Source of the DNA: Arcuatula senhousia
Taxonomy: Eukaryota > Mollusca > Bivalvia > Mytilida > Mytilidae
Assembly (NCBI GenBank): GCA_963971305.1
Contig: OZ020308.1
Coordinates: forward strand, 21,263,838 to 21,327,837
Reading direction: 5' to 3'
DNA: 64,000 nucleotides
The notes beneath the pieces were generated by a model. It ran no database searches. It was given only the letters and a program-made list of their open reading frames with translations, and was not told the origin of the DNA. The position numbers and the translations under genes are program-made. Below, piece after piece: positions 63,630 to 64,000 of the stretch (position 1 is its first letter; the number at the start of each line of letters is the position of its first letter).

Positions 63630-64000
63630 AGGCAATAACGCCTACATTGGTTGTTGGATCTTCTTGAAAATTTCAGGGCAGGTAGATCTTGAGAAGCTAA
63701 ACACTTTTACCCTTGCATGAATTTTGATATCTGTGACCGTTTTTGAGTCATTTGCAAAAAACTACAATTTACCCCTATGTTCTATTTTTAGCCATGGCGG
63801 CCATGTTTTTTTATGAATCAAAAATCCGAACAATAAATTGGTAAAGAACATACTATAGAACAACCTTAATAAGTTTGATACCATTTGGCCTTGCAGTTTC
63901 AGAGGAGAAGATTTTTGAACAAGAGGCTCCCAGGAGCCTGAATCGCTCACCTGGTCTTGATGTTAACCCTATGAAGAACTTTGTAGAGCTGAATAGCTCA
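63630..64000 (-). repeat. GGCTCCCAGGAGCC family member and start of a third block
   Basis: 63630-63917 is the reverse complement of the 7855-8350 type repeat (GCCATGGCGGCCATGTTTTT). A new head, GAGGCTCCCAGGAGCCTGAA, begins at 63921 and runs off the window. Confidence 0.7.

Noticed and set aside
1..64000. tRNA, rRNA or riboswitch genes
   Set aside because: No cloverleaf with A/B boxes or rRNA core sequence was recognised by eye; a tRNAscan or Rfam run would be needed to be sure.

Overview
The window is animal nuclear DNA: AT-rich, sparse in genes, built from small exons with GT/AG introns inside a dense population of transposable elements. The elements and dispersed repeats (a reverse-transcriptase family ending in a ...GRHH...YGISVSQM-type block, ACATGTACATG microsatellites, the GGCTCCCAGGAGCC repeat, and repeats carrying 'cgtctattcaagactc') resemble those of marine bivalves, most likely a mussel (Mytilus-like). 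The species is inference from remembered repeat types, not from a search.

Layout. 1-7.1 kb (+): a full-length two-ORF LINE (72-6323) with a 14-bp target-site duplication sits upstream of the last exon (6501-7001) of a hybrid-cluster protein gene (hcp); the rest of hcp lies left of the window. 7.7-12.4 kb: dispersed repeats, a perfect 1106-bp tandem duplication, and a wrecked SLC22-type transporter copy on the minus strand. 14.4-33.5 kb (-): a complete eight-exon SLC22-family organic ion transporter gene that I could join exon by exon with consistent phases. Intron 2 holds an intact 4.2-kb piggyBac transposon. Exon 1 is split by a 280-bp MITE, whose end creates a new frame-compatible splice donor. 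Intron 1 carries retroelement fragments, a 795-bp foldback and one copy of a 2.2-kb segmental duplication.

33.6-37.3 kb: dispersed repeats, a second copy of the bivalve reverse-transcriptase family and a palindrome array built on TCAACGTTGA. 38.5-45.9 kb (-): a small three-exon gene, predicted 93 aa, of unknown function; its second intron contains two hAT-like elements (one with a zinc-finger transposase remnant) and a 174-bp tandem repeat. 46-55 kb: local duplications, a second TCAACGTTGA array and repeat blocks. 56.0-57.1 kb: an array of roughly fifty AGATATCT palindromes bounded by inverted repeats. 57.4-60.0 kb: the second copy of the 2.2-kb segmental duplication with a 411-bp tandem duplication. 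60.1-60.9 kb: one exon of an unrecognised (possibly BEN-like) protein and a LINE reverse-transcriptase fragment. 61-64 kb: composite repeats with ~155-bp internal units.

The host genes (hcp, SLC22, the 93-aa gene, the BEN-like exon) show no operonic or functional linkage. The dominant theme is transposon activity reshaping them: intronic insertions, a pseudogenised transporter paralog, and a coding-exon insertion that may be tolerated through an insertion-born splice site. I saw no tRNA, rRNA or CRISPR array.
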